Program-made: the position numbers and the translations under genes
The notes under the pieces: model-generated
Seen by the model: the letters and a program-made list of their open reading frames with translations, nothing else
What the model was told of the DNA's origin: nothing
Databases searched by the model: none
Assembly: GCA_030068075.1 (NCBI GenBank)
Contig: CM057844.1
Coordinates: 16,600,001-16,664,000 of the forward strand
Reading direction: 5' to 3'
DNA from: Paguma larvata
Taxonomy: Eukaryota; Chordata; Mammalia; Carnivora; Viverridae
Length of the DNA stretch: 64,000 bases
Part shown: positions 34,041 to 44,820 of the stretch, one piece after another
Numbering within the stretch: position 1 is the stretch's first letter
Layout: each line of letters opens with the position of its first letter

Positions 34041-34213
34041 AGCTGTGGGGATCCTAATTCTCATAATAGTGAGCACCCCTGCTGGCACTTTGGTGAAGGT
34101 ATGCCAGATTTGAAGAGGAAGTTGGACAACTTCTCTCGTTTGTAATTTCCACAAATAAGAAAATGTAGAACAAAAAGAGATATTTACATTCTCTTAAGAA
34201 TGATCTTGCTTGA

Positions 34214-34437
34214 AGGGCACCTGGGTGGCTTAGTCGGTTTAAGCAACTGACTCTTGATTTTGGCTCAGGTCATGATCTCATGGTTCCTGGGTTTGAACTC
34301 TGCATCGGGTTCTGCGCTGAGAATTGTGGAGCCTGCTTGAGATTTTCTCTCCCTCTCTCTTTCCCCCTCCCTGCTCCTGGGCACATGCATTCTCTCTCTC
34401 TCTCTTTCTCTCAAAATAAATAATTAAACTAAAAAAA
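34214..34437 (+). mobile_element. SINEC_Fc-type SINE
   Basis: Head gggcacctgggtggcttagt, tail aaaataaataattaaactaaaa. The target duplication is 15 bp with one mismatch (aatgatcttgcttga at 34199-34213, aatgattttgcttga at 34438-34452). It forms an inverted pair with the next SINE at a spacing of about 75 bp. Confidence 0.96.
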
Positions 34438-34510
34438 AATGATTTTGCTTGAGTCCAGTCAGCATTTTCTAGAAACTGGGGTCACTGATAAGGCTTATAT
34501 AGCTTCTTTT

Positions 34511-34720
34511 AAAAAAAAATTAATGTTTATTTTTGAGAGAGAGAGACAGAGTGCAAGTGGGGGAGGGGCAGAGAGAGAGGGAGACACAGAATCCAAAGCA
34601 GGGTCCAAGTTCTAAGCTGTCAGCACAGAGACCAATGGGAAGCTCCAATTCACGAGCCATGAGATCATAACCTGAGCCAAAGTCAGAAGCTTAAACCGAT
34701 TAAGCCACCCAGGCCACCCT
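34511..34720 (-). mobile_element. SINEC_Fc-type SINE
   Basis: Minus-strand copy ending at its head as agccacccaggccaccc. The flanks atagcttcttt and atacaacttcttt look like a worn duplication. Confidence 0.95.
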
Positions 34721-35209
34721 AATACAACTTCTTTCTATTAGGTTTGGATGTCACTACTGTTGGAGGCAGGAAGTGGATAAAATGCTTCATAGTATTAATT
34801 CTAATCTTTGGGTTTTTTAACTGATGCTATCTTGTTATGTTCAGTTTTGGCCTGGATCCTAACCTTCTTTCCTTAATACAGTACTTTGCATCTACTTTAT
34901 ACTCGTGGGTCAGAAATCTTACTCTAAATATTTCACATAAATGTTTTTATTCTGAGCAATCATTTACTTATTTATAGTTATAAGTAAATATTTATTGTAT
35001 ATACTATATAACATATTTAATGTGTATTAATACTGCATATAATTATAAATATATATAATTTCTTTTGAAAAGAACCAAACTTAATTTTTATTTTCTTTTT
35101 CTAAACTTTGCGTTTTCTGAACTAAAATCCCTTAGACTCCCTAAGACTGACTCCTTTCAACTAATTTTTTTTTCTATTTTATCTAAATATCTATATTCTC
35201 TTGAAATTA
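34721..35209. other. No gene; very AT-rich unique sequence
   Basis: Bases 34970-35060 are nearly pure A and T (tatatactatataacata words). Nothing coding. Confidence 0.6.
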
Positions 35210-35395
35210 TATACATCTACATACATATGTACACACACATGTGTGTGTACATCACACTGTATATGTATGTTTGAATATACATATTAATATTTTATACACA
35301 CGTGTGTGCACGCACACACACATTAAATGTGTATCTATGTGTGAATATACATATGAATATTTTATACATACACACCTACATATTATAGTTAGAGA
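35210..35395. repeat. 70-bp imperfect tandem duplication in a TG/CA-rich tract
   Basis: The word tgaatatacatattaatatt at 35272 recurs as tgaatatacatatgaatatt at 35342. Both are followed by ttatacacac-like text and preceded by tgtat/gtgtgt words, giving a period of 70 bp. Short acacac and gtgtgt runs lie between the two units. Confidence 0.8.
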
Positions 35396-35769
35396 GGAAG
35401 GGAGAGAGAGAGAAAGCAAGAATACAAGCGAATAATTTGTTGTTGGGCTTCTTTTCTCTGTGTGACATACTTCCCGACAGAATAATATGGTTCTCAGACT
35501 CCAACTGTCTGTGCAGCAACATCTGTACATTGTAAAATAATTGAATGGCAATTGGTGGCTGTAGTTCCATCTGCCTTTGTAATAATACATGTGGCTGCAT
35601 CAGGTCTGGGTAAAAGGCAGCTATTGATGGTGACTGAGTATTTTCTGCTCTGTCAAAGGCAGTTTATCTCTGTCTGTATCAGTTGATCAAAATAAAAGGA
35701 AAACTTAAATAACTTACATAATTCTTGGCCTTTAAAAATGGATTAAATGCTTCCACTCAGTATCGTAAC
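35396..35769. other. No gene; unique sequence
   Basis: A short GA-rich stretch (35394-35415) and otherwise unique DNA. Minus-strand frames of 74 and 112 codons extend from the microsatellite and have no motif. Confidence 0.5.
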
Positions 35770-35982
35770 TTAAAAAAAAATCTTTTTATTTAATTTTTGA
35801 AAGAGAGACATAGCATGAGCAGAGGAGAGACAGAGAGAGAGAGGGAGACACAGAATCTGAAGCAGGCTCTAGGCTCTGAGCAGTCAGTAAGGATTCTGAC
35901 ACAGGGTTTGAACCCACAAACCATGAGATCATGACCTGAGTCAAAGTTGGAGGCTTAGGCGACAGAGCCATCCAGGCACCCC
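35770..35982 (-). mobile_element. SINEC_Fc-type SINE
   Basis: Minus-strand copy with a worn 9-bp duplication: tatcgtaac at 35761-35769 and tattgtaac at 35986-35994. Body and head are intact with moderate divergence. Confidence 0.95.
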
Positions 35983-36023
35983 AAATATTGTAACATTTTT
36001 GAATTAAACAAATGGAGATTGTT

Positions 36024-36232
36024 TCTTTTTTTAAATATTTATTTATTTTTGAGAGACAGAGAGAGAGAAGAGAGAGCGCGAGCATGAGCGGGGGAGGGGC
36101 ACAGACAGAGAGGGAGACACAGAATCCGAGCTGTCAGCACGGAGCCTGATGCTGGACTTGAACTCGGGAATGGTGAGATCATGACCTGAGCCGAAGACGG
36201 ACGCTTAACTGACTGAGCCACCCAGGCGCCCC
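36024..36232 (-). mobile_element. SINEC_Fc SINE, young copy
   Basis: Close to the family pattern, with retained CpGs (gagcgcgagc, acggacgctt). The perfect 11-bp duplication tggagattgtt lies at 36013-36023 and 36233-36243. It lacks the caggctccaggctc segment, a small internal deletion. Confidence 0.97.
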
Positions 36233-36243
36233 TGGAGATTGTT

Positions 36244-37009
36244 AATTAAGGTTAATTTTAAGGACTAATATTCAGGATTTTTGTTTTGTTTTGCCTAAGC
36301 CCTCCAAACCAAACCGGGCATTTATTATCTCAAACTTATTTTAATGGCTGCATATTTTATTAAACTTGTTCTGAAAGTGTGCTTTTACTGAAGAGCAAAA
36401 CAGACTCTGTAATTTCAATTATTTCATATTTATTGAGATTTGTCTCTGACCTAGCATATCTTCATGAATATCCCATATTTATACTTGAAAAAACTATGTA
36501 TTTTCTTGTTGTGTGGAGTGTCTTTAAATGTCAATTTATTTACATTAGTTGCAAATATTGTTCATATATACATATTCTTACTGTTTTCTGTATTTTTTCT
36601 GATATTACTAATATTTACGGTTTAATTTTTTTTTCTTTTTAGGTCTGTTAATATTTGTCACATGAATTTGAAGTTTAAATTAAATTTAGGTACTGCCTTA
36701 TTTTAGCTTAATGAGTAAGTTTCATATTCCATTTTATTGCCACTATTGGCTTAATTGCTCTACATTTTTGCTCTATTTTTGAGTAATGGTTTCATGAGGG
36801 TGTATAATATGCGTTCCTATGTATAGTTTACCTTAAAATAATATTATACCATTTCAAGTGTAATGTAAGACACTTACAAATAATAAACTTCCATTTATTC
36901 TCGTTTGTTCTTTGTGTTACTTGACATACATTTTATTTCTACATATATTCTAAACTACACAATGGATTGCTGCTATTTTTCTTTAAACCTGGGAAATTTT
37001 TTTCTTTCC
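36244..37009. other. No gene; AT-rich unique sequence
   Basis: No recognised repeat. An 87-codon plus-strand frame (36379-36642) is rich in Ile/Phe/Tyr as expected for AT-rich chance frames. Confidence 0.5.
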
Positions 37010-37207
37010 TAAAGGGCTGTATAGTAAATATTTTAGGCTGTGCAGGCCATAATATCTCTATCAGAACTACTGAACTCTGACATTGTAGTATGAAAGCAGC
37101 CATATATAATACAGACAAATGATCATGGCTGTGTTCCAGTATAGTTTATTTTTAAAAAGAGGCAAGGTGCTCATATTTAGCCTATGGGCCATTATTTGCT
37201 GACCCCT
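37010..37207 (-). mobile_element. hAT-Charlie-type DNA transposon remnant
   Basis: The pattern gggctgtatagtaaatatttt, aggctgtgcaggccata, catggctgtgttccagtat and the end tgctgacccct is that of a common non-autonomous Charlie-family repeat. The left terminus is missing. Confidence 0.7.
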
Positions 37208-37214
37208 TCCTTAA

Positions 37215-39160
37215 ACAACTAATCCTCTCTTATTGACATTAAAACAAAAAGAAAAAAAATTACCATTGTTGGGTCACCATTTCTTTGAATGTATTTGAAT
37301 TTTTATCTGATATAATTTTCTGTCTACCTGTAGAATTTCCTTTAATATTTCTTATCATGCAGTTTTGCTGCAACGTCCCCCATAAGAAACATAAAATTCT
37401 CAGCATTTTTAGGTTGAAAATGAGTTTATTTTACCTTCAGGAGGTAAAGAAATTTTTGCATAGTAAAAATTTCCCCCAGTGTTTCATAGATTCTTTCCTT
37501 TATTGACTTGTATTGTTTCTGACGAAAGGGCTGGGGAGATTCTAGTCTTTGTTTCTGTGTAAGTCATATGCCTTCCCTCTTCACCCATTCCTCTTACCAT
37601 TTTCCTGCTTTTAAGATTTCTTCTTCATCACTGATTTCCAGAAATTTGATTATAATGTTCCTTGATGTAGTTTGTCTTCTCTGCTTTATTGTGCTTCTTG
37701 GATTTGTGAGTTTATAATTTTTATCAAATTTAGACAAATGTAAGCTATTCTTATTAAAAAATATTTTTTTTCCTGCCTGTCCTCCCTCTCTTCTTCTTCC
37801 AGGACTCTAGGATAGGCTGCATAATGGCACTCCTAAAGATGTCCATGCCCTAATCCCTGGAACCTGGCATATGTTACCTCACATTTGAAGATATAATTAT
37901 TTTAAGATGAGGAAACGATTCCTGATTATCCAGATAGGTCCAGTATAATAACAAAGATTCCTCTGAGAGGGAGTTAGAAGGGTCAGAGTGAGAAAGTGAT
38001 GTGATGATAATGGGGGCAGAAGTTAGAGTCCTATGCTTTGAAAAAGGAAGATTGGGCACAAGCCAAGGAATGCAGGTCACTTCCAGGAGCTGGAAAAGGG
38101 AAGGAAATGGGTTCATTGGTAGAGTCTCCAGAAAGAATGCAGTTCTACCTGTACCTTATTTTTACCCCATCAGAACCATTTCTGACTTCTGACGTTTAGA
38201 GCAGTAAGGATAAATTTGTGGGTTTTTTATGCCATATTCATTTTTTATAGGAAACTAACATAGGCTCCAATTTTAAGTATCTTAGACCACTTGATATTGT
38301 CTCATAGGTCACTGAGATGCTCGCTGTTCATTCTTTTTTTAAGTTTTTTGTTGTGTTTTACATTAGATGGCTTCTATGGCAAGGTTTTGAAGTTCACTTT
38401 CCTTTTTCAGTATCTAATCCATTAAACTCATTTTCTGATTTTTAAAAATTTCGTATATGGCAATTTCTATCTTAGTAGTTTCATTTGGTTTGTTTTTATA
38501 TTGTCTATTTCTTTCAACCTAATACTCATGTTTTCCTTTAAATATTTCAGCTTATTTATTATAGCTCTTTTAAAACCCTTGTCTCTTACTACTATCGTCT
38601 TTATTTCTACTGTTTCTATTAATAGATTAATAGGCGATATGTTATAGTTTCTTGCTTCTTTATATGTCTCATCATTTTTGATTAGATAATAGACGTTGTG
38701 AATATAATTATTTTGAGTGTCTAGATTTTGTTGTTTATCTTAAAAAATGATCAACTTAGTTTTGGCAGGCAGTTAAGTAACTTTCAAATCAGCTCATTTC
38801 TTTCCATGTTTGTTTTTAATATTTGTTAGGGCATATCCATACTACTGTTTATCACAGTACTAGGTTAGCCTTACTCTAAAGTTAACTCTCCTGGAGTCTC
38901 TAACGAATGTTCCATGTATCTGTTGAAGTCCCTGCACTCTCACTTGAGTATCCTCCAGCCTTGTCTACACTCTTGGAATTGTTTTAATTAAATTTTCCTG
39001 AGAATTCTTTGCCCAGCATGAGGAAATATCACCCTATTCATGTGGGCTTTAGTATTTAGAAACAGATGCGAAAAGATCCTATATATTCATTTCTGGAGCT
39101 CTTTCATCTGTAGATTCTGCCTCACAAAATCTAGCTTCCTCCATCTCCCCAAATCTGATC
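37215..39160 (-). mobile_element. Old L1M-type fragment, antisense, split by an LTR
   Basis: Plus-strand text before and after the LTR matches antisense old L1 (attgtgcttcttggatttgt, tttatcaaatttagacaaatg; then tttcatttggtttgttttta, gattagataatagacgttgt, ggcaggcagttaagtaactt). The two halves read on from one another once the LTR is taken out. Edges and subfamily are approximate. Confidence 0.55.
37800..38272 (+). mobile_element. MaLR-type LTR (solo) inside old L1
   Basis: The order ggctgcataatggcactcct, aaagatgtccatgccctaat, ccctggaacctggcatatg, aagccaaggaatgcaggtca, catttctgacttctgacg and gataaatttgtggg followed by ggaaactaaca is a well-known ancient LTR pattern. The subfamily is not assigned. 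Plus and minus frames inside are incidental. Confidence 0.7.
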
Positions 39161-39989
39161 TCTTATCTTCTCACCCAGTGGGAACTTCTAGGTGGTCTTG
39201 AGCTCTCTCTTGCTATGCCATAGTTGGTGATATGCCTCCTGGCAAAAAGCTGGTGGACTGTGGGACTTACTCATTTGTTTTACCTTCTTTCTTACATTAC
39301 AGTCTTACACTGCTAGTTGTTAAGGGTCCAAAACTACTCTTTTATGTATGTTGTCCAGTCTTCTGGTTGTTTCTCCTGAAAGGACAAGTTCAATTCCAGA
39401 GACTCTAATATGGGAAGGTGGAAGACTCTACTAGTGATTTTTGTATCCGGCTCTTCCCAGAAGAAATTGGATTAACCAAGGTTGATTTGAAAATTGTGTC
39501 ATAATTAGTTAATTTCTTAATGTTTCTGTTTTTGAAGTCAATGTAAATTTTATAATAATGTCTACATTTATACAATAAGATACAGAGTTTTTTTTCTTGG
39601 TGAGTAATTTCAGTTTTTGTCTCAAGAATTTTCACCAAATCCATTTATAAATTTCCAAACCAAATATTTGAAAATAAAAAAATGAAAATCCATCACTTTT
39701 TATGCTGTGTTTCAACAGGAAGCTTATATTTGGTGCAAGGAGAATGTCTTTATTGAGGAGGAAGAATAAGTATTTTGGCAATGTTATGCAAATAACATTT
39801 AAGGAAATTGTAAATTTATTTTTAGAAATGTGATTATTCCAAAGAGGTTAATTCTTCCCTAACCATTTTCTTCCCCTCTTGGTAAAAAATAGTTTAAATA
39901 TGACATTCCTATCCCACTCTTCCATGTAAATAAGTTTCCTTTGAGGCCCGTATTGACTCTGTATGAGCATCACATACTTATTTTTCTAT
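39161..39989. other. No gene; AT-rich, possible 3' UTR of a minus-strand exon
   Basis: No repeat is recognised in most of this part. On the minus strand an AATAAA (39820-39815) lies about 170 bp beyond the stop of the candidate exon described next. Confidence 0.35.
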
Positions 39990-40167
39990 TCACTGAATGC
40001 TTTGTTGGTTAATCTGGGTCCTAATTTTCTTCATGACCTGTAAAATTGTCTTTTCCAACTTCTTGGCAGCAGCATCTTGCTGCCTTGATGATGTTTCATG
40101 TGGCCTACCCCTTGCCTTGGCTAAGCTCAGATCATATGTCCATCGTCGGAAGTATACAAAATGTGGT
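39990..40167 (-). CDS. Candidate terminal exon, unknown product
   Basis: On the minus strand a pyrimidine-rich stretch ending tctctttcgtggttag is followed by an open frame to a TGA at 39992-39990. This would be a splice acceptor (AG at 40169-40168, phase 2) and a last coding exon of about 59 codons. The peptide starts PHFVYFRRWTYDLSLAKARG and ends KKIRTQINQQSIQ. It is basic and hydrophilic, with an amphipathic K/E/Q-rich C-terminal stretch (AAAKKLEKTILQVM) that could be helical. Its composition is unlike the Ile/Phe/Leu-rich chance frames elsewhere in the window. The same frame is open 7 codons further upstream to an ATG at 40190. I do not recognise the protein. A pseudogene fragment or chance frame remains possible. 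Confidence 0.3.
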
Positions 40168-41149
40168 CTAACCACGAAAGAGACTTCCAAGACAAAATCA
40201 TAAATAGAGATGCTTTAGTTTAGAATGCTAAAATATCTGTACCATCTGTGAATACAGATTTCATCACAGAAAAATAAGTGGGAAATCTATGGTTTTCCTT
40301 TTGAACTTTCATTTTAAAATGGGCCTGATATTGAAGCTATTTCACCACAAAATATATTAAAAAATTTTTAAATATATATTTTAATTATAGTTATGCTGGC
40401 TTTCTATATACTATTCTGTGATTACAGTGTAAACACCGTTGTGGTTTCATTTTCTATTAAGTAAAAAAAAGACATTCTTAAAACATCTTCTGAACAAAGA
40501 ATACTGTGCATATCCTTAATATGTTATTTAATGGTTAAAATATTAGGGGCTTAACAATATAATTAATAGCTCATTCCATTATCACTAAGTGCGAATTATC
40601 AAAAATTAGTAGCTCTTTAAAAAAACGAGAGAGGCACCTGCCAGGAGACCTCCTGTTTTGCCATCTTGATGATGTCATTCCACAGTATCCCATTTCATAA
40701 CATGACCATCTAGCTGCCTGATAGTCTAGAAAAGAGTATTAAACATTCTCTTACAGCCAAATGGTCAAACAGTGTAATTTTGACCAAAGAGATGTGTAGC
40801 TATTTTTATAGCATAGCAGTTTTTGGCCTCTGAGAGCCACTCTGATACCTCTCCCTCAGTTTTCACAAGGGAAATACTTCTTTGAAAATAATCTATAGCA
40901 AAATGAAGAGCCTGTCAGACACAAGTGAAGAAAATCTCCAGTGACTTTTTTTTCTGGGCTCCTCTTGTGATGGGTGGGGTTTTACTCGCTCAAAACTATT
41001 CTTTTTCTCCCAGCAACAAAAGTTCCAGATTTATATACATATTTATATTTATATGTTATAATTTTGTTTTTTAATATTTCACTAGTAGCTGACAGAAAAG
41101 TATTCTTTTGAGAAAAAAAACATTAAAAAAGTTTTTAATTCTCTGGGAA
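40168..41149. other. No gene recognised; AT-rich
   Basis: If the exon at 39990-40167 is real, this is intron sequence of that gene. I see no second exon in it. Confidence 0.45.
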
Positions 41150-41346
41150 TTTACTTTTTTCTGAGAGAGTGAGTAAGCATGAGCAGGGGAGAGGCAGAGA
41201 GAGAGAGAGGAAGAGAGAGAATCCTACACAGGCTCCACATCCAGTGCAGAACCCCACATGGTGCTTGATCTCATGAACCACAGGATCATGACCTGAGCTG
41301 AAGTCAAGAGTTGGATACCTAACTGACTGAGCCACCCAGGTGCCCT
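41150..41346 (-). mobile_element. SINEC_Fc-type SINE, diverged
   Basis: Minus-strand copy with head ctgagccacccaggtgccc. The tail side is irregular (gtttttaattctctgggaat before ctgagagagtgag), so the left boundary is uncertain. No clean duplication was found. Confidence 0.9.
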
Positions 41347-42039
41347 GAGTGGGGGGAAAAGCCATTTTTAAATAAAATATTTTTCTCCTAAAGTCTGTAT
41401 GGTGGGTTATTCAGAATCTAGCAACACTGGGAAGTCATTATCACATGTAGAACTGAAAAGAAGGGGAATAAAGAGGTGATAGTCAAGGGGGAAGTGGAAC
41501 TGTGGAGGAAGCCCGAGAGGTAGGGGTAGTGGGTGCAGCTGATGCCAGAAAAGCACTGCGGAAGGTGGAAGGAGGAAAGAAAGAAATGGTAGGTAAGTGG
41601 CTGCCATTGGTCAAACCTAATTGGAAGCCCAAAGCCAAAAGGTCCAGATGATAGAACCTGCAGCTTAAGTGACAGAGAGTGGGTCACAGTAGCATGGAGA
41701 ATGAAACTTGAGGAAGAGAGAAATCGTATAACCATCATATAAAGAAACATCTCTTTTAGGTAGAGGGTACTTCTGAGTTCTTCTCAAATATTAACATATA
41801 CACAAAGGCCTTCATCGCCCAACACAGGATGAGAGAGTTTTTGATAACTTTTTAAGTGAACTATACAGGACCAAAACTCTGGTTCCATTGAATGCTTTTC
41901 TGTGTTGGATAGGTGTATGATGCATCTGGGTGTGGGTGGTAGGCAGAAGATGGGGCTGGTCAAAAGAGTTAATTCTAATTTTGACAAAACTGGTAATAGA
42001 CTAAAAATGGTCAAAAATTACTGCTCTCGCAGGATGATA
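41347..42039. other. No gene; purine-rich unique sequence
   Basis: Bases 41440-41600 are GA/GG-rich. Two overlapping minus-strand frames of 66 and 110 codons (Leu/Ser/Pro-rich) reflect that composition. Confidence 0.5.
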
Positions 42040-42540
42040 CTGAGTTCCCCTCTCCCTTGAATCTGGGCTGAACTTAGTGACCTATAAGATCGACAGAACA
42101 TGGTATAAGTTATGTTTGGGACTTCTGAGCCTCAGACATAAGGAGCCTTGCACCTTTCTTCTGGTTTTCTTGGGATATTTGCTCTTGGGACATTCCCTCT
42201 CCAAATGCAGTATGATACTTTGAGAAGAACCAAGCCACATGAGCAGCCTATGAATAGGTATTCTAGTCAGAGTACACTTCAGAGGGCAGCTGTCAACCCT
42301 AGCCTTCACCAACTCCTAGCCATGAGTCAGCCGTCTTTGACATCTAACCAGGAGAGCCCTCAGGTGACTGGAGGTACACTTGCCATTCTACTGCAGCTGC
42401 CTGGGAGGCCTCAAACAACAGTTTCCCAGCGGAGCCTTGCCAACACACAGAATCATGAAAGACAATAAGGAATTGTAGCTTGAAGCCACTGTGTTTTGGA
42501 GTGGTTTGTTGCCTAGCAACAGATATGTGGAAGAAAACCT
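42040..42540 (+). mobile_element. MLT1-type MaLR LTR (solo)
   Basis: The order tctcccttgaatctgggctg, gaacttagtgacctataaga, gaagaaccaagccacatgag, agaatcatgaaagacaataag, aagccactgtgttttggag and ggtttgttgcctagcaacaga is that of MLT1. Frames of 76 codons (minus) and 106 codons (plus) fall inside it and are not genes. Confidence 0.75.
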
Positions 42541-42905
42541 CAAGGAAAGAGTTTCATAATTTCTGGAAAGCTTGTGGAAAACGACCGGTGATCATTTGTC
42601 CTCTCACTGATGTAGAGAAGGAAATTTAGGGTTTAGTTTCAAATTACTACTTTTCCCCCAAATTATTTAGAAACAAATTTTAATGATAAACTTATTATAA
42701 GTTTACATAAATCAGGGATAGTCTTATTTTCAGATAATTTTTTTGTTTGGCAGTTTTTCTTACAAACTTGCTTATGAGATATTTATACAAATTTCTATAT
42801 TTTTTCTTGTTCCTCACCTTTTGAAGATGGACTCCATTGGCACCTAAGCATAATGTACCATATATAGCAAGAAATGGACAGTCCAGAGCCTAGCAGTTTG
42901 ACCAT
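42541..42905. other. No gene; AT-rich unique sequence
   Basis: Nothing recognised. Confidence 0.55.
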
Positions 42906-42922
42906 GGTTGTACTCCATTCTT

Positions 42923-43140
42923 TTTACATTTTTTTAACGTTTTTATTTATTTTTGAGAGACATAGAGACAGAGTGTGAGCAGGGGAAGGGCAGAGAGAGA
43001 GGGAGACACAGAATCCGAAGCAGGCTCCAGGCTCTGAGCCATCAGCAGAGAGCCCGACGCGGGGCTGGAACTCACAGACCGCGAGACCATGACCTGAGCT
43101 GAAGTCGGCCGCTTAACCGACTGAGCCACCCAGGCGCCCC
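42923..43140 (-). mobile_element. SINEC_Fc SINE, young copy
   Basis: Nearly unmutated, with many CpGs kept (cccgacgcggggc, accgcgagacc, aagtcggccgc). The duplication is 17 bp with one mismatch (42906-42922 and 43141-43157, ggttgtactccattctt against ggttgcactccattctt). It is probably among the most recent insertions here. Confidence 0.98.
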
Positions 43141-43177
43141 GGTTGCACTCCATTCTTAACATGAACTAATGCCCCAT

Positions 43178-43325
43178 GGTTCTCTAGCTTCACTGTGCAC
43201 GTAAATCACCTGGGGATCTGGTGAAAGTACAGATTCTGATCTGTAGGTCTAGGCTAGTTTCTAAAAGTCTTCTAATGTTTCCAGTTGGTATGGATGCTGT
43301 TGGTCTACTTTGAGGAGTATGAGTT
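43178..43325 (+). mobile_element. MER5A-like hAT remnant
   Basis: The words tgcacgtaaatcacctggg, gatctggtgaaagtacagatt and ctgatctgtaggtctaggct follow MER5A order. The right end is worn. Confidence 0.65.
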
Positions 43326-44407
43326 TAGAATACCCTAAAATTAAAGAGAAGTAGAAATTTAATTCAAAGAGAAATGAGTTTTACTCTTTGGAGGAAAAGC
43401 AACTCACCAACCTGTAAATGATAATCGCGAGTCAGATTTCATTGTAATAAATAAATTAATCATTATCAGTAATTGTTATAGCATTGTTTATATGCTCACT
43501 GGGCTTGGCAAATACCTTAAATAGCAAGGTTTATAATCATAACATACTAAAAAATAAATCTACCCTCTGTTTTCAGCTTCAGGTTGCTCTTAGATATTAT
43601 GTTAAGTTCAGAACGTATCTATTATATTTTGACTCTCTTCCTGTCTAGCACATTCAGGCTCTGGCATAACGTCTGTTCTTCTGCAGAAAGGTTTTAAAAA
43701 CATGGGAGCATGATCTGCAATTAATGTTTATAAATTGCCCAGGTGATTTGTAGAAGAGTAGAGGACTGTTTATTACGTAAAATCTCTATGAACAAGGCAC
43801 TGATAGTATAGATAGCATGATTTATGATTACAAATTAGTCTAGAGGGGCTGCAACCTTGACGGTCTATTTAATATATAAAGTAACCAAATAAAAATGCAA
43901 ATTAATGTACTGTTGTGGAATTTCATCACAAATTGGTTTTTTGGTCTCCCTGAATATTCGTCTCTCCACTGTCTTGTTATAACTAAATTTCCATTTTATT
44001 TTTCATTTATCACAGTGGTAAATATATGTTTTTAAGTCATGATTAAGAAATCACAAGGAAGTGGGCATTTGCAAACATTGCTAATGGAAGTTCAAAATGG
44101 TTTGAACTTCTGGAAGAAATATAGCGATCTCTATAAAAAATTTTAAGTATTTTTTGTTTCATTTCTAATATCTTAAAGAAAACTATCACAGATAGAGGCA
44201 AAGAATTATCTCAAAGAATCATTATGACCTAATTTAGAAAAGTCAAACATTTGCTCTAATCTAAATATTTAACAAGATAAAGCTGTTTAGAAAAATTAAG
44301 GTGCATCTGTGCACAAAGAAATACCAAGAAGTTAGTAGACAGGATGCACAGAAGACTATCCAATGACCATAATATATTGTCCTTGTAAGAAAAAAAAGCA
44401 TATACAT
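43326..44407. other. No gene; AT-rich unique sequence
   Basis: No repeat or coding signal is recognised. Confidence 0.55.
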
Positions 44408-44490
44408 TAGGATTTTTCCAGAGAAACAGCACTAATAGGATAGACAGAAATAGATGGTATGGATAGAGATGATATAGAAATAGATGGCAA

Positions 44491-44820
44491 AGAGATGCCT
44501 AGCTGGCTCAGTGGGTAGAGTGTGCAAATCTTTATTTTATTTTTTAATATTTATTTATTTTGAGAGATAGACAGCACCAGTAGGGAAGGGGTAGAGAGAG
44601 AGACACACACAGAATCTGAAGCAGGCACCATGCTCTGAGCTGTCAGCACGGAGACTGACGTGGGGCTCAAACTCACGAGTCGCAAGATCACGACCTGAGC
44701 TAAAGTCAGAAGAGCCATCCACGTGTCCCAAGCATGCATCTCTTAATCTCAGGGTCATGAGTTCAAAGCCCACCTTGGGCATGGAGCCTAGTTAAAAAAC
44801 AAAAAACAAACAATAACAAT
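44491..44820 (+). mobile_element. Older tRNA-Lys SINE (non-Fc type), split
   Basis: The left piece gatgcctagctggctcagtg ends at about 44528. The right piece resumes catctcttaatctcagggtc, atgagttcaaagcccacctt, gggcatggagcctagttaaa and ends in an AAC-rich tail. The short form without the CT-rich body is the older pan-carnivore SINEC type. A felid SINE inserted in it accounts for the gap. Confidence 0.8.
44531..44729 (-). mobile_element. SINEC_Fc-type SINE nested in an older SINE
   Basis: Minus-strand copy with intact body (tgtcagcacggagactgacg) and a shortened head (agagccatccacgtgtccc). It is the youngest layer of a three-layer nest. Confidence 0.92.

Noticed and set aside
41407..41750. Minus-strand frames of 66 and 110 codons
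   Set aside because: Leu/Ser/Pro-rich translation of a purine-rich tract; two phases open at once indicates composition, not coding.
42148..42468. 106-codon plus-strand frame, hydrophilic
   Set aside because: It lies inside an MLT1-type LTR whose ordered landmarks run on both sides of it, so it is chance openness in repeat sequence.
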